Source: Ophiocordyceps camponoti-saundersi (nom. inval.)
Taxonomy: Eukaryota > Ascomycota > Sordariomycetes > Hypocreales > Ophiocordycipitaceae
DNA length: 64,000 bases
Assembly (NCBI GenBank): GCA_003339415.1
Contig: PDHQ01000011.1
Coordinates: 124,001 to 188,000 of the forward strand
Direction of reading: 5' to 3'
The notes beneath the pieces were generated by a model. The model had not been told where the DNA came from. It saw nothing but the letters and a program-made list of their open reading frames with translations, and searched no databases. A program made the translations under genes and the position numbers. This document shows, in pieces, positions 45,421 to 57,300 of this stretch. The stretch's first letter is position 1. Each line of letters begins with the position of its first letter.

Positions 45421-46214
45421 AGAGGCCCTTGCGTGGTGGCGGTGGCCGATACGGAAGAAGGGTCGCCATAACAACGACGCAAGCTGCTCTACTGACGGGC
45501 TTCATGTCTCGCCTCCCGTTTCTCCCGACTGGCTTTCATTGTTTTCGCTATACCCCCCTCCACTATTCCCTTCCCCTCAAAGAGGGGCCGAGGCTCGTCA
45601 TTCATGGTCTGTTTCTTTGCTTCGGCCCCGAAGACGTTTGCGCAGGAATCAGCGGCGGACCTTTCTTCTTCTTCTTCTTCTTCTTCTTCTTCTTCTTCTT
45701 CACACCTTTCCCGACTGAGTTGCTTTGAGGATGTCGGCGGTAGGTTCCTTATACACGGCGTGTACCCTGGTTCACGTGCGTGCCTTTTTTTTATTTCTCT
45801 CTCTTCCGTTGCCTCGCTCCAGAAATTATGAGGTGTCGATGAGCGACGGGATCATCGGAGTAGTGGTTCGGATGATGGTGTTTTTGGTTGCCTCATGGAC
45901 GTGACGAGATGAGTTGTGTGGTGGCTTCAAGCCTCTTGGCGCATCTGGCCTCGATCTAACGCCGGATGATGTCTTTCCTTCCCCCCCCCTCCTTTTCTTC
46001 ACTTACATATCGGTTTATCAAACAGTCCTGTGACGGGCTCCACGCGATGGCTTACATAGGGTGGCTCTGGCCGAGGAACGGCGTTGATAGAAAAGCGACT
46101 TACGAGACTCTCTTCGATAACGAGGCATAGATATGATTTGCACGTTGCTACTTCCCAAGTCAGGGTCTGAATCGATGTCTATCTGCGCCGATATGCTTCT
46201 ATGTGAGGTTTGAT
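45421..46214. other. Convergent 3' intergenic region with (TTC)n
   Basis: About 790 bp between two converging stop codons. A perfect TTC run lies at 45661-45702, followed by T-rich tracts. No gene supported. Confidence 0.5.
45661..45702 (+). repeat. (TTC)14-type microsatellite
   Basis: About 14 perfect TTC (GAA on the other strand) units, 240 bp after the BEM1 stop codon. Confidence 0.9.
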
Positions 46215-47096
46215 CTATGATGAGGAGGCAAGGCGGGACGAAGGAGTAGAGAGTGATGAGGATTCGAGCGTCAACATGAGGTGTCGTCTGAGTTTTAGGT
46301 TGATGACGCCACCGAGACCGAAGGCCGGTACGATGCGACAGATTCTGGCGGCAGCGCTGGAGAGCCAGTTTTGGCAGACGGCGCGCCAGCGAAGAGACGG
46401 AGGTGTAGGCGCAGGGCGGGCGTAGAGGTCGAGGCCGAGGAGGTGCAGCGGGGTGGAAAGGAGCTGTACGGCGGCGGGGGCGAGGAACTGAGCGGCAGAG
46501 CGGCCGGAGAAGAAGTCGGCGAGGGCGGGGGGCATGCGGGCGTCGAGATAAGGGGCGAGGCGGGGCGGGAGGTTGAAGGAGGCGAAGATGGTGATGCAAT
46601 CGCGGAGGGTGAAGAGGGCGTAACAAGGAAGCGGCACCGGAGCCGGGACGGCGGCCTTTGTGGACGAAGCGAACAGCCTGACGAAGGCCCTATCCTTGAC
46701 GAGGCAGAGGCCGACGTTTGCAGCCGACGAGGCGAAGAACTTGGCCGGGCCGGACGACACGGACTCGGGCGGCAACCGGGGCTCGACGAAGGCGGAGTTG
46801 ACGGTGTCGACGGCGTTGGCCGTCAGGTAGGTGCCGCCGTAGACGAGGAAGATGAGGGCCGAAGGTTTGGAGAACAGCAGCGTGTGGGGACGGCGGGCGA
46901 TGGACGACAGCGAGGCGCGGACGGAGGACCACAGCGAGGGACGTCTCCCGGACGCCTTTTCCATTATCGACCTGTCGATGATGGCTATCAGCGGTGCGAC
47001 GGAGGAGGCTGCCGCGGCGGCGCTGATGGTGTCTGCTGCGATGCGCCATGGGAGGTTTTTGGGCTTTGGTTGTGGTGGTTCGTCGGGGGATTTCAT
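46215..47096 (-). CDS. Conserved predicted multi-span membrane protein, probably mitochondrial
   Basis: Intronless 293-residue reading frame from MKSPDEPPQPKPKNLPWRIA. The same frame continues upstream, but that part is low-complexity leader. I recognise it as a conserved fungal type but cannot name the family. Visible features are a short Pro-rich N-terminus, NLPWRIAADTISAAAAASSVA, an invariant-looking IIDRSIMEKASGR, FLVYGGTYLTANAVDT, LCLVKDRAFVRLF, CYALFTLRDCITIFASFNLP, and AQFLAPAAVQLLSTPLHLLG followed by RICRIVPAFGLGGVINLKLR. Four to six hydrophobic stretches alternate with basic loops. This resembles inner-mitochondrial membrane proteins with carrier-like topology, but I see no carrier P-x-D/E-x-x-K/R motif. 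Function unknown. Confidence 0.7.
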   Translation of the reverse strand: MKSPDEPPQPKPKNLPWRIAADTISAAAAASSVAPLIAIIDRSIMEKASGRRPSLWSSVRASLSSIARRPHTLLFSKPSALIFLVYGGTYLTANAVDTVNSAFVEPRLPPESVSSGPAKFFASSAANVGLCLVKDRAFVRLFASSTKAAVPAPVPLPCYALFTLRDCITIFASFNLPPRLAPYLDARMPPALADFFSGRSAAQFLAPAAVQLLSTPLHLLGLDLYARPAPTPPSLRWRAVCQNWLSSAAARICRIVPAFGLGGVINLKLRRHLMLTLESSSLSTPSSRLASSS

Positions 47097-48176
47097 GGCG
47101 GGGGGAGAGGAAGATGTTTCTTGTTGTCCGGTTTGGGAAGAAGGGGAGGAATAGAAGGGACAGTTGGTGGTATATATATGGATGTAGGGTATCGTGATGG
47201 TGGTTTTTTTTTCGTTTCTTCTCTCCTTGCCTCGTCTGTCTCCGTGTTTATTCTTGGTTTCTGTTATCTTATCAGAACAATAAAACCCTCCTATCTTATC
47301 AAGAGAAGAAGAAGAGAAGAAGAAGAAACTGTATTTTTTCTTCTTCAATTTGTCGGAATTTGAATGATTTTCATTGAAAAAAAGGCTGGGAAAAGAAGAA
47401 AGGGGTGTAAGACATGCTCAGGGGGGTTATTCTCCGTCTTGCTATTCGCTATGCGTGAAGTATCCGTACATAATCCGTACATACGTTCGTATCTTGTAAG
47501 CAAAAGAGACAGAGAGGAGAGAGAGACCCTTCTTTTCCCACCCTTGCCAGAGATGGAAAAGAAAAGAAAAAAAAAACAAAGGAACAGCTTCCGAAGACAT
47601 TGGAGTTGGAAGGGTTGCCGGAGGCCGAGGGAGGCTGTTTTGTTTCGGGGTCGGCACTGGTGTGACGGGATGAGTAGCAGCCGGGTTGTGTAAGTAAGTA
47701 AATTGCCTTTTAGTTTCCGGAATGGACTTGTAAAGAAGTAAGGGGGTTTATTCTCTTCTTCTCCCTCTTACAAGTCAATTGGTTGGATATTTCCTTCGGC
47801 TTCATTAATAACTACCTGCCATCTCCTAGACTCTAGCACAGAAACCTCTTAATAGACAGATACATATGTTGGGAGATGAGTTGCAAGCTTGACGAGAAAA
47901 CACTTCAAGCGCGGCGTTGTACAAATAGACTTCCATCTCCATCATATGTAAGAATCCAGGTATTATCCGCACACCCACCCAATCCGCTAATCGGATCGGC
48001 GCCGATCGTGTACGACGGCGAATAAAAACAAAACAACCCACGATCGCAACCACAGAATCATCTGCGTCATCGCCCTACCGCTACGGGCCCAAAAAGGGGT
48101 TCCCGCTACAGGCGCCAATTCATGTGCACACATACATAGCTGCCTACCTACTTAACATAGGTACACAGCTAATGCC
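47097..48176. other. Divergent promoter region, membrane protein and EXO5
   Basis: About 1.1 kb. It has GA-rich (47300-47330) and A-rich tracts, two TTATCAGA/TTATCAAG GATA-type words near 47270 and 47297, and TACCTACC words just before the EXO5 start. No gene supported. Confidence 0.5.
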
Positions 48177-49808
48177 ATGGCTTCCTGCTCCTATATCCCC
48201 CCCTCCTCCTCTCCCAACCACAGCAGCTCCTCTTCCTCCTCCTACGGCTACGACTTCACTCCAGAGGACGAGCTGCAGCTGTGCCAGCTCGTAGCCGAAG
48301 CGAGCGGACATCATCATGTTCACAGCTTCGAGGAGCGGCAGCAGGCGCCGTCTCGCCCGTGTCTACCGGACGAAGTCGACTACCCTGACCGTGCGCTTCT
48401 TCTTCCCCCTCCTCCTCCTTTTCCTCCCAAAGAAGGCTCCTCCCGAAAAAAAAAAAGCTGACGAGCCAAGATTTCAGTCAGTCGTGCCCTCTCCGAACTC
48501 CGGAAGGATCCAAACGACGAGACTTCAGCCACAACCACTTCCACCTCCGCCTCTGTCCTCCTCCCGTCCACGACGCCGACGTTATCACCGCTGCAGCGCT
48601 TCCGCTCTTTTCCCCGCAGGCCTCTTTCCGTCAGCGACCTGACGTCGGGCGCATGGTGCGAGCTCCAGCAATGGTACACCCTCAGCCGGCTGCCCGGAGG
48701 ACGGAGGTCGCGCACGCCGGCCATGAAGCAGGGCTCGGAAATCCACCAGAAGCTCGAAGACGAAGTCCACGTCAGGGTAAAGATCGAGGTTCTCACCAAG
48801 GAGGACGCCTTTGCGCTCAAGCTGTGGAACTATATACAGGGTCTCAGGTCCTTGCGCGAGACCGGCCTCACACGTGAACTCGAGGTTTGGGGATTGGTGG
48901 ATGGGAACCTCGTCAATGGTGTCATCGACGGCGTGAGCCATGAGCATCCCAATCCGGATTTTGAAGAGGAGCTTTGCTCCGAGGCCTCTTCTCTCGACAA
49001 AAGCAAACCTGAAAACAACAGCCTCCTCACCGATTACTTTCCTCCTCGGAACGAGATTCCATCCCGCGGCCCAAAGGTCTACCTCACCGACGTCAAGACG
49101 CGAGGCAGCACCGCGCCCGTATCCGCTGCCCAGCTTCGTCCGGCAAAGTATCAGCTCCTCCTCTACCATCGCTTCCTCTCCGCCATGGCAGCCGACCAGT
49201 TGCCCCTCGAGGCGGTAGTCGGTCGATATGGTCTGAACCCCGATCTGCTTCTGTCCGACACCTTTCTAGCACAGATGGGAGGCCTTCACGAAGAAGTGTT
49301 TTACGACGCGCCTTCCAGCCCCGTCGAGGGGGAGGAATCATCATCATCATCATCATCAGAATCTTCCTCTACTTCCACGTCGCCATCAGCAGACGAACCA
49401 ATCCGCTACCGAACCCTCAGCGAAATCTGGTCCCTCCTCCGCCAAGAGACGAGGAAGACCTTCCCTCAGGGCCGCGACTCGCTCGGCCGCATGCTTCGCG
49501 TCGAGTACGTCCACCGCTCCGACGGCCGCTTCCTCGACGCCCACGACTTCCCCTTCGCCCGCCACGTCCTGGACGGCTACCTGGACGGGTACATGGCCTG
49601 GTGGCGGGGCGAGCGTCGCGCCCGGGGCGTCGAGATCGAGGAGGCTTTCAAGTGTCGCTCTTGCGAGTTCGCTTCCGGTTGCGAGTGGCGACTCGCTCGT
49701 GACGAGATGCGTCTTGAGGCTGCGCAGAAGAAGTTGAGGCCTCGAGGGGGACGGAAGAAGAAAGCCAAGGTCGTTTCCAAGGTCGATGATGGTCGCGCTG
49801 ATGATTAA
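48177..49808 (+). CDS. EXO5: Exonuclease V (Exo5/Dem1), iron-sulfur 5' exonuclease
   Basis: CDS join(48177..48390,48478..49808), 514 residues, one 87-nt intron. Exo5 degrades single-stranded DNA from 5' ends; the yeast enzyme (Dem1) maintains mitochondrial DNA and the human one acts in the nucleus. Conserved blocks are SVSDLTSGAWCELQQWYTL (first cluster cysteine), MKQGSEIHQKLEDEVH, ELEVWGLVDGNLVNGVIDGV (nuclease Asp), VYLTDVKTRGS (DVKTR nuclease motif) and KYQLLLYHRFLSAM. The C-terminus carries the last three iron-sulfur cysteines (CRSCEFASGCEWR). A Ser-rich, (TCA)n-coded insertion sits near residue 345-365. The N-terminus is Ser-rich without a clear mitochondrial presequence. The GTGCGC donor and TTTCAG acceptor restore DLSRALSELRKDPND. 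Confidence 0.9.
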
Positions 49809-50347
49809 TGTGAATGGTTTGATGATAAGTGAGTGATGGGATGGGATTGTGTTCATTTCGTAGGAGGCGTTTGAAGGCGGGCGGGTTATTCATTGGGTTG
49901 GTTGTCTTCGCTTCCAGCATATATCAAGCTTCATGAATATGACGTCTATATATGTGGTATATATGCACATACATACATACATACACACGTACATATTATA
50001 AACTATATATACCGTATATATATATATTTATCTACATATACACATACATATAGTCAAAGCAGCCGTGGTGGATTCGAGATGTCACCAGTTGCAAACACCC
50101 CCTCAAAGAGTTGACAATGAAAAAAGAGACAAAGAAATGCCCATCCCTTAGCAAAGAGACTGCCTACCTACCTACCTACATAGGTAGACAGGTAGGCAGT
50201 CACGCTCAAAGTCATCTCTACGGACGCGATGAACAAGGAGACACTCTCCAGTAAAAGGCACAATGGCATATAATCGGGTATAAACCGTCACTCCTATATT
50301 CCTCTACAACAATATCCAGCCTGATTCCTTCTCTTTCTCCCCCAATA
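49809..50347. other. Convergent 3' region with TA/CATA repeats and a hairpin
   Basis: EXO5 and the siderophore-type transporter converge here. The stretch holds (CATA)n and (TA)n tracts at 49955-50060. It also holds a perfect 12-bp stem GACTGCCTACCT / AGGTAGGCAGTC (50158-50169 with 50190-50201). Confidence 0.6.
50158..50201. repeat. Hairpin in the convergent 3' region
   Basis: 12-bp perfect inverted repeat with a 20-nt CCTA-rich loop between two converging genes. It may lie in both 3' UTRs. Role unknown. Confidence 0.6.
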
Positions 50348-52210
50348 CTATACAACCGTGCCCTTGGTCTGCTTAAACTCTTTCAGGTGAACATCCCGCC
50401 AGGCGGCAACGCCAGCGAGGGAGAGGACGAGTACCGAAACAGCAGCGATAAGCATCAGTTTCTGCGTCTCGCCGTAGGCAAGACTGATGGCCTCGCGGAT
50501 GGGCGAGCCGACGGGGTAGGATAGCTGGACATTGATATCCTGGTAGATGGATGTCAGGTTGGCCTGCGCCTCTTGCGGGAGGTACTGGGCGAGCCTTTGG
50601 GGGAAGATGGTGGTCCAGAGGGCGGAGGCGACGGTGCTACCGATGGCGCCGCCGATGGAAGAGGCCATGGACAGGACGGCGAGGACGACGGCCACGTGCT
50701 GGTGAGCGATGACGGCCATCACCGCCGTCTGCTCGCAGATGGAGATGGTGCCGCCGGCGAGGGAGATGAGGATCTGACACATGACGACCCAGCCGATGTG
50801 GGTGTGCGGTTGGCGGAAGTGTATCATGAGACCGACGCCGAGCATGGTGACGGGCACGCCGAAGCACAACGATAGCCACTTGTAGCGGCCCGTGAGGCGG
50901 ATGAGGAGGCCGGTGACTAGACCCCAGAAGCAGCTACCGATGGTGAAGATCTTACCGACATAGGTTGCCTCTGTCAGGTTGAGCCCGTTTACGACCTGCA
51001 GAAAGGAGGAGAAGTAGTTGTCCCATATGTAAAAGGCGATGAAGACGGTCGCGGCCGAAAGCATGGCGCCCATGATGGTGCGGTCCACCAGGATTCGATA
51101 CGGTAGGAACTGAACGGGTGCCAGGAACTTTTCATACAGGGCGAAGCCGATAAGAAGAGCAATTCCGAAGATGAGCATGCAAATGATGAGGGGCGATCGC
51201 CATTTTTCTTCCTGGTACGAATAGATGCTGAAGGGGAGGAGGAAGAGGGCGAGACCGGCGGTGATGAGGATGAGGCCCATGATGTCGAATTGAATCAAGT
51301 AATGACGAATTGTCCGAAGAAGAAGCGTCCCAGAACGAGTGTGACGGCCAGTCCTGTTCTCGGGTGCTGGCCCTGGTATGAGGCCGAGTCTCTTGGCCTT
51401 TTTCAAGTTATAGGCGAAGAGGATGATGAGCGGCAGCGAGACAAAGGGGGTGATGATTGCAAAGATGCCGAATGCCCAACGCCAACCGAAACCAGCGAGG
51501 GCAGACGTAGCGATCGGACCACTAATAAAAGCGGTAATGATGAAAGGCGAGTAAAGAAAAGCGAACATGAGGCCCCGATTCTTCAAAGCCGACGTATCGG
51601 CAATGAAGACGGAAAGGCTGTATCCCATGCCGTTGAAACCAACCCAGTAAAACACCTGGGCGGCCGCGTATGCCTGCACGTTGTTACAGGCCGCCATCAT
51701 GACGAGTCCGATGGTGAGAAGGAAAGTCGTCAAGGCAAAACCCTGAGGTCTACCCCATATGTCGAGAATCTTTGCCAGAGGAAGCTTGACCAGGCCTCCT
51801 ACAAGCTGGGATACTATTCCCGTCGTTGCCGTCAGCGAGTGTTGTTGGAAGTCGCTTGTTATGTAGGGGGTGAAACCGAATGACATTCCCTGTTGCGTTG
51901 CGTCGACGAAGTAGATGAACCAGATTCTGTTGAGGATTGTCAGCTGAAAGGAGAGTTGACAACGATGATGGCGAGATTATAGAGAGAGAGGGAGAGGGAT
52001 GGAGAGGGACAGGGGACCATACAAGATGTAGGCTACTATCAGGTGCGTCTTGGACCAGACCTTGGTCGTCGCCTCGGCTTCCTGCACGCCCGTCTGGGCA
52101 TCAATGGAGACGGCATCGCCATCGGAGCTATCGGTGGCATTAGCGGCGTCGGCTTCTTCCTTGGTGGGAGGCGAGTCCTTGGAATGGCTGTGAAAGTGAG
52201 GCATAGCCAT
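50348..52210 (-). CDS. MFS siderophore-iron transporter (Mir/Sit/Arn type)
   Basis: CDS complement join(50348..51926,52023..52210), 588 residues, one 96-nt intron (GTATGG donor; AACAG acceptor chosen because it yields AYILIWFIYFVDATQQG). Members of this 14-span family take up ferric siderophores by proton symport at the plasma membrane. Family marks are an acidic cytosolic N-terminus of about 55 residues, VWSKTHLIVAYIL, TPYITSDFQQHSL, VKLPLAKILDIWGRPQGFA and YWVGFNGMGYSLSVFIADTS. The later half has a WDNYFSSFLQVVNGL loop and GGAIGSTVASALWT. The gene lies downstream of an ABC transporter on the same strand. The adjacent 2.1-kb upstream region contains three perfect ATCTGATAA iron-GATA sites. 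Substrate siderophore cannot be told. Confidence 0.86.
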
Positions 52211-53492
52211 GGCCTTATTTTTCTTTCTCGCCCTCCTCTTTCCTTTTCCTTTGCCCCGTTTCAGTCAATATTGATGTACGTAATTGTAATCGAGGCATAA
52301 CAGATGCTGTCAACAAGGCAGAGTGTGACGACTGCGACTCACAACGTAGTATCTCACTTGGGGACTTGATGCTTGGCTTTTGCCGGTTATTATGCCTGTT
52401 TGTTCCTTCTGCGTCCCTGACAATGGGGGAATGGAGTGGACTTGGAGGACTTGAGCACAGGGTGAATGTGATGATGAGAAGGAGATACGAAAGGGGTATG
52501 TAGGTATGTTTGCAGAGATAATGCCAAGGTCATTCGATGAGAGGCAGTGTGCAGAGGAGGTTGAAGTTGAAAGATGAAGATGAGGGTGAGTGGGAGGGGA
52601 AGAAGGAAGAAGGAGAGAAAAAAAAAGGAAGAGAGGGTCCTTCCTCCTCTGGGATTTTCTGTATGCACACACTTTATGTAGGTAGGTAGGTAGTATGCAT
52701 GCACGAGAAAGCGAGTTCCAGTGGCTCCTGCCTGCTGGAGAATATTCAGTTCTTTTTTCCCTTTCTTCCCCTCTTACGAATTAACATAGTACATACCTAT
52801 GTATGTAATTGTTTTCTTTACCCTCCCAGTCTCTCATCATCCCAGTATCTCCTCCCAGTCTCCAACTACCTCCAGGTACCCACTGCCTGCTACCCACCCC
52901 TCCCTCCACCTTTCCCCCTCTTACCTCTGCATTAGTGCATACCTACCCTGCCTTGACTTGCCTTTGCCTGCTTGGCTTCGGACCGTTGGCTGTCCTCCGT
53001 TCCAATCCGTTGCCCAGATCCTTGTTCGCCAGAGGCTTACCTGCGTGATGGCTAGGCCGAGCGAATATATAATCGCACATGCAGGCAATGCATGTTAGGT
53101 ATGTATGTATGTATGTATGTGCATATGTACATATATCTCTGCATTACGAAGAAGTCTACGGATACTCCGTAAAGCATCTAGGACTCGTGATCAGGTGAAT
53201 GTTGAGAGAAACTGATGTAGGGGGGGGGGGGGACTACTGAGAGGCTTCAACCCCGCTCGGCAGCTCTTCCCTTCCCTTCCTTCCTCCGATGACCGACACT
53301 GTGATCCGGATCAGAGTTTGTTCCCACTCAAGGAACTTCTTCAGGGAACGGGTTCATTTGTTTTCTACATGCCTGCTTGACTCGTTGCAGTATGTACATA
53401 CATATGTACATATTCTTCTCCCGGCTTCTTTCTTCCTCTTCAAGGCCTGGAAAAAATGCCATCGGCAAAACAAGAGCCATTTTCCTTCTTCC

Positions 53493-53514
53493 TTATCAGA
53501 TCATCTTATCAGAT
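53493..53514 (-). promoter_or_regulatory. Two iron-GATA (SreA/SRE-type) sites
   Basis: TTATCAGAT occurs at 53493-53501 and 53506-53514, 4 bp apart. Its reverse complement ATCTGATAA fits the ATCWGATAA consensus bound by fungal iron-repressor GATA factors (SREA, Sre, Urbs1). They lie about 1.3 kb upstream of the siderophore-type transporter. Repression under high iron is inferred. Confidence 0.65.
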
Positions 53515-54150
53515 GCTTTGACCCCTTCTCCCTCGCCCCACACAGCAGCCAACATTTATGCTTCATTAGCGCCCATCATGTGCGGATACCTGCAAGGATC
53601 AAGACCCAATTGGGTCATGTTGTACGGCCTACCCTATAGGCCTCCCTCTTAGTTAGTCAGCGCTGCCGGCCCTACTTCTTAGGGCCCTGGCCTAGCCACA
53701 CAGACCTAGCAGAGTCATCATCACAGACACAAGCATCAGGAATATCAACACCTTCATCAGTGCTGCCTTTATCCTGTGATAAGTCATTACACAGTGCGGT
53801 GAAGGGTTATCAAGTGGTAAGTGCGGATACGGATACGAATACCAGGTAGATTGGTGGCACACGTTTTAACGCCTACATGAAATGCACATGAGCCCATCTG
53901 TACGCCGTCGGCTGCACGGAGGCATGCATGCATGGATATATCATATATCATATATGTATGCTGTGTTTCCCCTTTGCCCCCTTTCTCTTAGTACGACAAG
54001 TATTTGCATGGATGTACATATGTAGTGTATCCGTATGTATGTACGGAGTATGTACATATGTTGATAGATGAGCAGATTCTCGCACGTGGAAGGACTCACA
54101 GTTGCCATGCTTAATACACTGTATAGTTCACTGTGCGGAATTTGCGCATC

Positions 54151-54159
54151 TTATCAGAT
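54151..54159 (-). promoter_or_regulatory. Third iron-GATA site
   Basis: A further TTATCAGAT, 1.94 kb upstream of the transporter and just beyond the 3' end of the ABC gene. Confidence 0.5.
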
Positions 54160-54307
54160 CTTTCATATATCCACGTCATCCATCCTCACCATCACATCTT
54201 CCATTCTCGCCATCTAACTGACTGACTCGAGCTTCCCCCCAGTTTCCAACAAGGATTTTGTTTATTCCATATTTTCAGCTTCTTTTGGCCACCGTCATGC
54301 AACATTC

Positions 54308-57300
54308 CTAGTCTGCCCGCACGGCACTTCCGGTAAGCCGGCAGTCGACTTCCAACGTCTGCCGCATCACGCCGTCTCGGTATTGCTCGCATCGCCGCGC
54401 CAACTCTCCATGTGACCCCGAGTCCACTATCCGGCCACCTTCCATGACAAAGATCTTATCGGCCTTCATAATCGTCCGAAGCCGGTGCGCGATGCATATT
54501 ACCGTCACGCCAGCTTGTACCATGCCCTCGAGAGACTTCTCCCACAGCGCCTCGCTTTCCGCATCCATGGCGCTGCTGGGCTCGTCCAGGAGTAGTAGTC
54601 GCGGCCTTCGTACCAGCGCTCGCGCGATGCACAGTCGCTGCTTTTGTCCACCAGAAAGCAGTTGCGATCCCGTAGGTCCGCAAGCCGTGTCGTAGCCCTG
54701 AGGGAGACGGCTTATCGTCTCGTCTATGTTGGCCAGTCGGGCCGCCTCTTTCATCTCTGCTGTTGATACCGTCTCCGTGCCTCGGCCGCCGAGGCTGATG
54801 TTAAAGCCGACGCTTCCCGAGAACAAGATAGCATCTTGCGGAACTAATGCCACGTCGTCCCATATCGGCAATTCGTCGTCATCGTCGTCGTCAAAATCAT
54901 CATTCAATCCGCTCTTGTCGTGCCTCGATATGTCACACCCGTCGAGCTTGATGATGCCTGCATCCGGCCTGTATATACGCTGTAGCAGTGTCAATATCGT
55001 CGATTTTCCCGCTCCGCTGGCTCCCACCAGGGCGACAAAGGCGCCCGCTGGAACATCGAGAGATATGTCGCGCAGCGTATATTGCCGCGGCCGACTCGGA
55101 TATGAGAACCATACGCCTTCAAGGGAGACCGACATTCCGACACCTCGTCTCGTCGAACCAAGCGACTGCCGTCGTAGTCTCCGTTTCATCTCCATCGCCG
55201 TCTTCTCGACATCCATGACTCTTTTCTTGTCCTGCAAGTTATGCATCTGCCCCTCAGGGAAAATGAGTCCAAACACCCGACGCCCAGCCACGGCGGCCTT
55301 GGAAATGTCCGGACTGAGACTAAACATCTGTCCGCTCAGCTGAGCAGCCGATAGCAAGGAAACCAAAGTGATGAACAGGGACGTTTGCGTAATCTCGCGC
55401 CGCGCGATGAGCAGCCCTCCCCAGTAAAACGCCAGCGCCTTGACCAGGCTTCCGATACTAAAAGCCGCTGCCAGCCAGACCGTCCCGAACGTGATGGAAC
55501 GCAGCGTAGCCTTGTACGGGCCCTCGAGCGCTCTGCCAAACGTGTTGGTCACCTCGTCTTGGAGGGCAAACGCCGACACGGTCCGTATATGGCTGACGGA
55601 TTCGGTGGCCGTACTGACAGACTCGGCAAAGGCCTTGGCATGCCGGTCGGCGAACTTGGCAAATAGACGAATCCGAAGAAATCCGGCGCAAAAGATGAGA
55701 GGCACACAAGCAGTGAGCACCACAGCAACCTTCCACGCAACAACATGGGCGAGCACGATGCCGGCCACGAGTGTGACGAGCACGGAGACACAGGCGCCCA
55801 GGATCGTGCCGGTAAGCCCGCTCATGGCGGCGGCATCTGCGCTCAGCAGTGACATCAGGTTGCCTGGAGTGCGACCGTCAGACTCGTGCCATCGTACCCT
55901 CCGCTGGAGCAGAGACTGAAGCGTCAGGGAGCGGAGCTGATGAACCAACTGATCCGACACCCAGCCGAAGCAGGCGACCGAGACCGAATGGGCGAAGAAT
56001 TCCACCACCGCCAGGATAAAATAGAGGAGCCCATATAGTGAGCCGCTCCGGCGCACTTGAGACGCCGTGCGACAGACTGACAAGTGCCCGACTCCGTTAC
56101 CAAAGATGACAGCATCTCCCGCATGAGAGCCGCCGATGATGATAGAACAAACGAATCCGACCACGACAAGTAGCAACTGCGGACGTATCATCTTTAGCAT
56201 CAGTTTCAACGTTACCGAGAAGCTCTTGTTCGCCTCGGCTCCGTCCGAGTGAGGACCGAGGTCTGGCCTAACAACAGAGGCGTTACCCTCGTTTTCCGAC
56301 GACAACTTCTCCGACGCAACGTCGTCTCGCTTCTGGGCATCATCCGACGGCCTTAGCATCGTCTTCTCCGAGCCTTGGTCATCGCCATTCGAAAGCCGCG
56401 CTTCGTGTCCGGGAATAGCTTGAGACCGGACCATCGACGAAAAGACGCCGCCGCTGCTCATCAGTTCCTCGTAACTCCCCTCTTCAACTATCTGGCCACC
56501 TGGTCCGGTGACGAAGATGCTATGAGCATCCCGCACTGTGCTCAGTCGATGGGCTATGCAGAGGATCGTACGCTTCCCTGGTAGATTGGCGATGGTGTCT
56601 TGAATCTGAGCCTCGGTGGCAGAGTCAAGCGCTGCAGTCGCTTCGTCCAGGATCAGGATCGCTGGATTCCGAATCAAAGCCCGGGCGAGGGCGATTCGCT
56701 GCCTCTGACCTCCACTCAGACGGCTGCCAGCTGGACCAACGGACGTCGCCAGGCCGTACGGGAAGCTGTGGAGGAAACCATCGCATCCTGCCTGCGTTGC
56801 TGCGGCTTGGACGAGCGAAAGAATTCGCGATAGCGAGATTGACCGAGCCGTCAGTCGATCCAAATCACCACCTAAACGCACAGCCTCGGCCAGTCCCGAT
56901 AAGTCTCCATTAATCAATGACAGACGCAGGCTCTGGTGGTCAGACCAACAAGAGCCCACCAGTCCATGAGCAATATTCTCCATGATTGACCGATTGAACA
57001 GCATCGGGTTTTGCTCGACATATCCGACTTGGCCTCGCAGAGAGTGTAGGTTGATGTGGCGCACATCATGACCGTCAACCGTGACGACGCCCTCCTGAGG
57101 ATCGTAGAACCGTTGAACGAGCGAAGCGACGGTAGACTTGCCGCTGCCGGAAAGGCCTACTATGGCCGTTGTCTTCCCAGCATGGATGGTCATGTTGAAT
57201 TCATCGAGTATCAAAGTGTCTGGACGGGATGGATATCGGAATGAAACGTTCTTCATATCAACTCGACCCTCAATCGTTGGCATGACTAGACCAGCAGCAT

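Larger units (their letters stand above)
52211..54307. other. Upstream region of the siderophore-type transporter
   Basis: 2.1 kb between the transporter start codon and the 3' end of the ABC gene. It holds three TTATCAGAT sites (annotated separately), further GATA words near 53770 and 53806, a GTAG/GTAT repeat near 52678-52695 and 53099-53120, and a G-run at 53221-53232. No coding sequence supported. Confidence 0.55.

Noticed and set aside
46371..47363. 330-codon + strand open frame opposite the membrane-protein gene
   Set aside because: Gly/Glu-rich shadow of the GC-rich - strand gene; no motif and no splice logic.
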